Assembly: GCA_030634505.1 (NCBI GenBank)
Contig: DAOWAQ010000108.1
Span: 1-6,754, forward strand
Reading direction: 5' to 3'
Length of the DNA: 6,754 nt
From: Calditrichia bacterium
GTDB lineage: Bacteria > Calditrichota > Calditrichia > JAJRVZ01
Position 1 is the first letter of the stretch. Every line of letters begins with the position of its first letter. Under the pieces are notes generated by a model. That model was given only the letters and a program-made list of their open reading frames with translations. It had not been told where the DNA came from and searched no databases. A program made the translations under genes and the position numbers. Shown here piece after piece: positions 6,153 through 6,754 of the stretch.

Positions 6153-6330
6153 TAGTCAAAAAGAAGCTGGATGGAACTATGCGTTTGTTGAGGAAGATCA
6201 AAGCCATGGTATTCACAATCCGGATTATGCTGTGCAATTATTACAACAAAGTTATGAGTATTTAACTGGAAATCCGGTTCCTAGTGCTTATATCTTAAGA
6301 GAAGAACAAGCAGTAGCAGCTGATTGGTAA
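6106..6330 (+). pseudogene. Displaced C-terminal segment of the multiheme cytochrome (+1 frame, no start codon)
   Basis: After the cytochrome's TAA at 6150-6152, the +1 frame is open from 6106 (just after a TAA) to a TAA at 6328-6330. From about 6163 it encodes EAGWNYAFVEEDQSHGIHNP, then DYAVQLLQQSYEYLTG. This resembles the 'A-x-WNY..V..D.S.GxHNP.YA..LL' helix block typical of multiheme cytochrome C-termini, and is a diverged paralogue of the block ending the upstream frame. The segment contains no ATG and no ribosome site, so it is not an independent gene. Removing one G from the GGG run at 6128-6130 joins both frames into one protein of about 415 residues (ENLDYPLLAGNSQKEAGWNY across the join). 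The cause could be a real frameshift mutation, a sequencing error or, less likely, programmed frameshifting. Confidence 0.72.
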
Positions 6331-6378
6331 TCTTTTGAATAATAAATTATATAATCTCTTAAAGATGTAAATATCTAC

Positions 6379-6414
6379 AACCCCCTGAAGAATTAAAGAA
6401 TCTTCAGGGGGGTT
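6379..6414 (+). terminator. Intrinsic-type terminator after the cytochrome
   Basis: CCCCCTGAAGA (6381-6391) pairs perfectly with TCTTCAGGGGG (6401-6411), giving an 11-bp stem and a 9-nt loop; AA (6379-6380) and TT (6413-6414) can extend it past one bulged G. The following TTATAA is a weak U-tract. The hairpin is 49 nt after the TAA at 6330, which fits the cytochrome transcription unit ending after the displaced C-terminal segment. Confidence 0.8.
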
Positions 6415-6493
6415 ATAACGAAATACAACTACTCATTCTAAATGATATATGTAGAATAGAATAAAATAAATAATCTTGATGAGGTAATATTCT

Positions 6494-6754
6494 ATGAACA
6501 ATTCCTCAGAAAATCAAAACGGCTATCAAACACATAATTATTTTAAGTATCTCGAAAATAGAATTGCTCGAATTGAATCACGCCTTGATATTACACCACC
6601 GACTGAAGAAGAGAAAAGTTATTTAACAACACCAAATGCTGCCAAACTCTCGCAAAAAGATGAATCCCTTGAATTTAGAATAGGACAGTATTGGCTTCCA
6701 AAAGTAGGTATTGTAGTTCTTTCATTAGGCATTATCTTCCTGCTTACTTTTCCA
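6494..6754 (+). CDS. DUF2339-like membrane protein, N-terminal fragment
   Basis: The ATG at 6494 follows GAGGT (6481-6485) with 8-nt spacing, and the frame is open to the end of the window (87 codons). The first 60 residues are polar, with a short predicted coiled coil at about 17-33 (KYLENRIARIESRLDI). The segment LEFRIGQYWLPKVGIVVLSLGIIFLLTF (about 59-86) then enters a first membrane helix. A polar, coiled N-terminus followed by 'LE.RIG..WL..VGI' and a hydrophobic run is the usual beginning of the large polytopic DUF2339 family, whose function is not known. The gene starts after the cytochrome terminator, so it is probably a separate transcription unit. The assignment rests on a short fragment. 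Confidence 0.65.
   Translation, partial: MNNSSENQNGYQTHNYFKYLENRIARIESRLDITPPTEEEKSYLTTPNAAKLSQKDESLEFRIGQYWLPKVGIVVLSLGIIFLLTFP

Noticed and set aside
6435..6457. ATTCTA/TAGAAT inverted repeat before the DUF2339-like gene
   Set aside because: The arms are only 6 bp with an 11-nt spacer in AT-rich DNA, no second copy was seen, and no promoter is aligned with it.
1..6754. CRISPR array, tRNA, rRNA, insertion sequence or phage genes
   Set aside because: No regularly spaced repeats, no tRNA-like cloverleaf, no transposase or integrase motifs and no terminal inverted repeats flanking a gene were found on either strand.

Overview
The window is AT-rich DNA from a Gram-negative-type bacterium that uses sigma-54. 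The evidence is an NtrC-family activator, a textbook -24/-12 promoter and an exported multiheme lipoprotein. The mix of an M49 peptidase, multiheme c-type cytochromes with a collagen-like linker, and a heme-motif sensor kinase is compatible with the FCB side of the tree (Calditrichota, Marinimicrobia, Ignavibacteria or a relative). No rRNA or other firm marker is present, so this placement is a weak inference.

Layout: (1) 1-384 is the 3' end of a dipeptidyl-peptidase III-like (M49) gene. (2) A long imperfect inverted repeat (384-461) fills most of the gap to (3) a PfkB-family sugar kinase (480-1427). (4) Convergent to it, on the minus strand, lies a two-component pair: a membrane histidine kinase with one periplasmic CxxCH heme motif (4361-2889), then, with no gap, an NtrC-type sigma-54 activator (2888-1518). 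(5) The divergent intergenic region (4362-4533) holds a perfect 15-bp palindrome (4386-4400) and, about 105 bp further on, a perfect-consensus sigma-54 promoter (4505-4520). That promoter sits directly in front of (6) a small stand-alone receiver-like protein (4534-4893). (7) Next, on the plus strand, is a six-heme c-type cytochrome lipoprotein (5082-6152). Its reading frame appears broken near the 3' end, and a displaced C-terminal segment continues to 6330, ahead of a strong hairpin terminator (6379-6414). (8) The window ends inside a DUF2339-like membrane protein gene (6494 onward).

Working model (inference): the heme-bearing kinase senses a redox or gaseous signal in the periplasm and phosphorylates the NtrC-type regulator. 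The regulator binds the TGTCTCA-C-TGAGACA palindrome as an upstream activating site and fires the sigma-54 promoter of the small receiver gene, perhaps reading through to the cytochrome. Copies of the same half-site lie near the promoter and in the receiver-cytochrome gap. The predicted transcription start is about 3 nt from the ATG, so this mRNA would be nearly leaderless. The most unusual parts are this compact heme-sensor/sigma-54/receiver/cytochrome module and the apparent one-base frameshift in the cytochrome.
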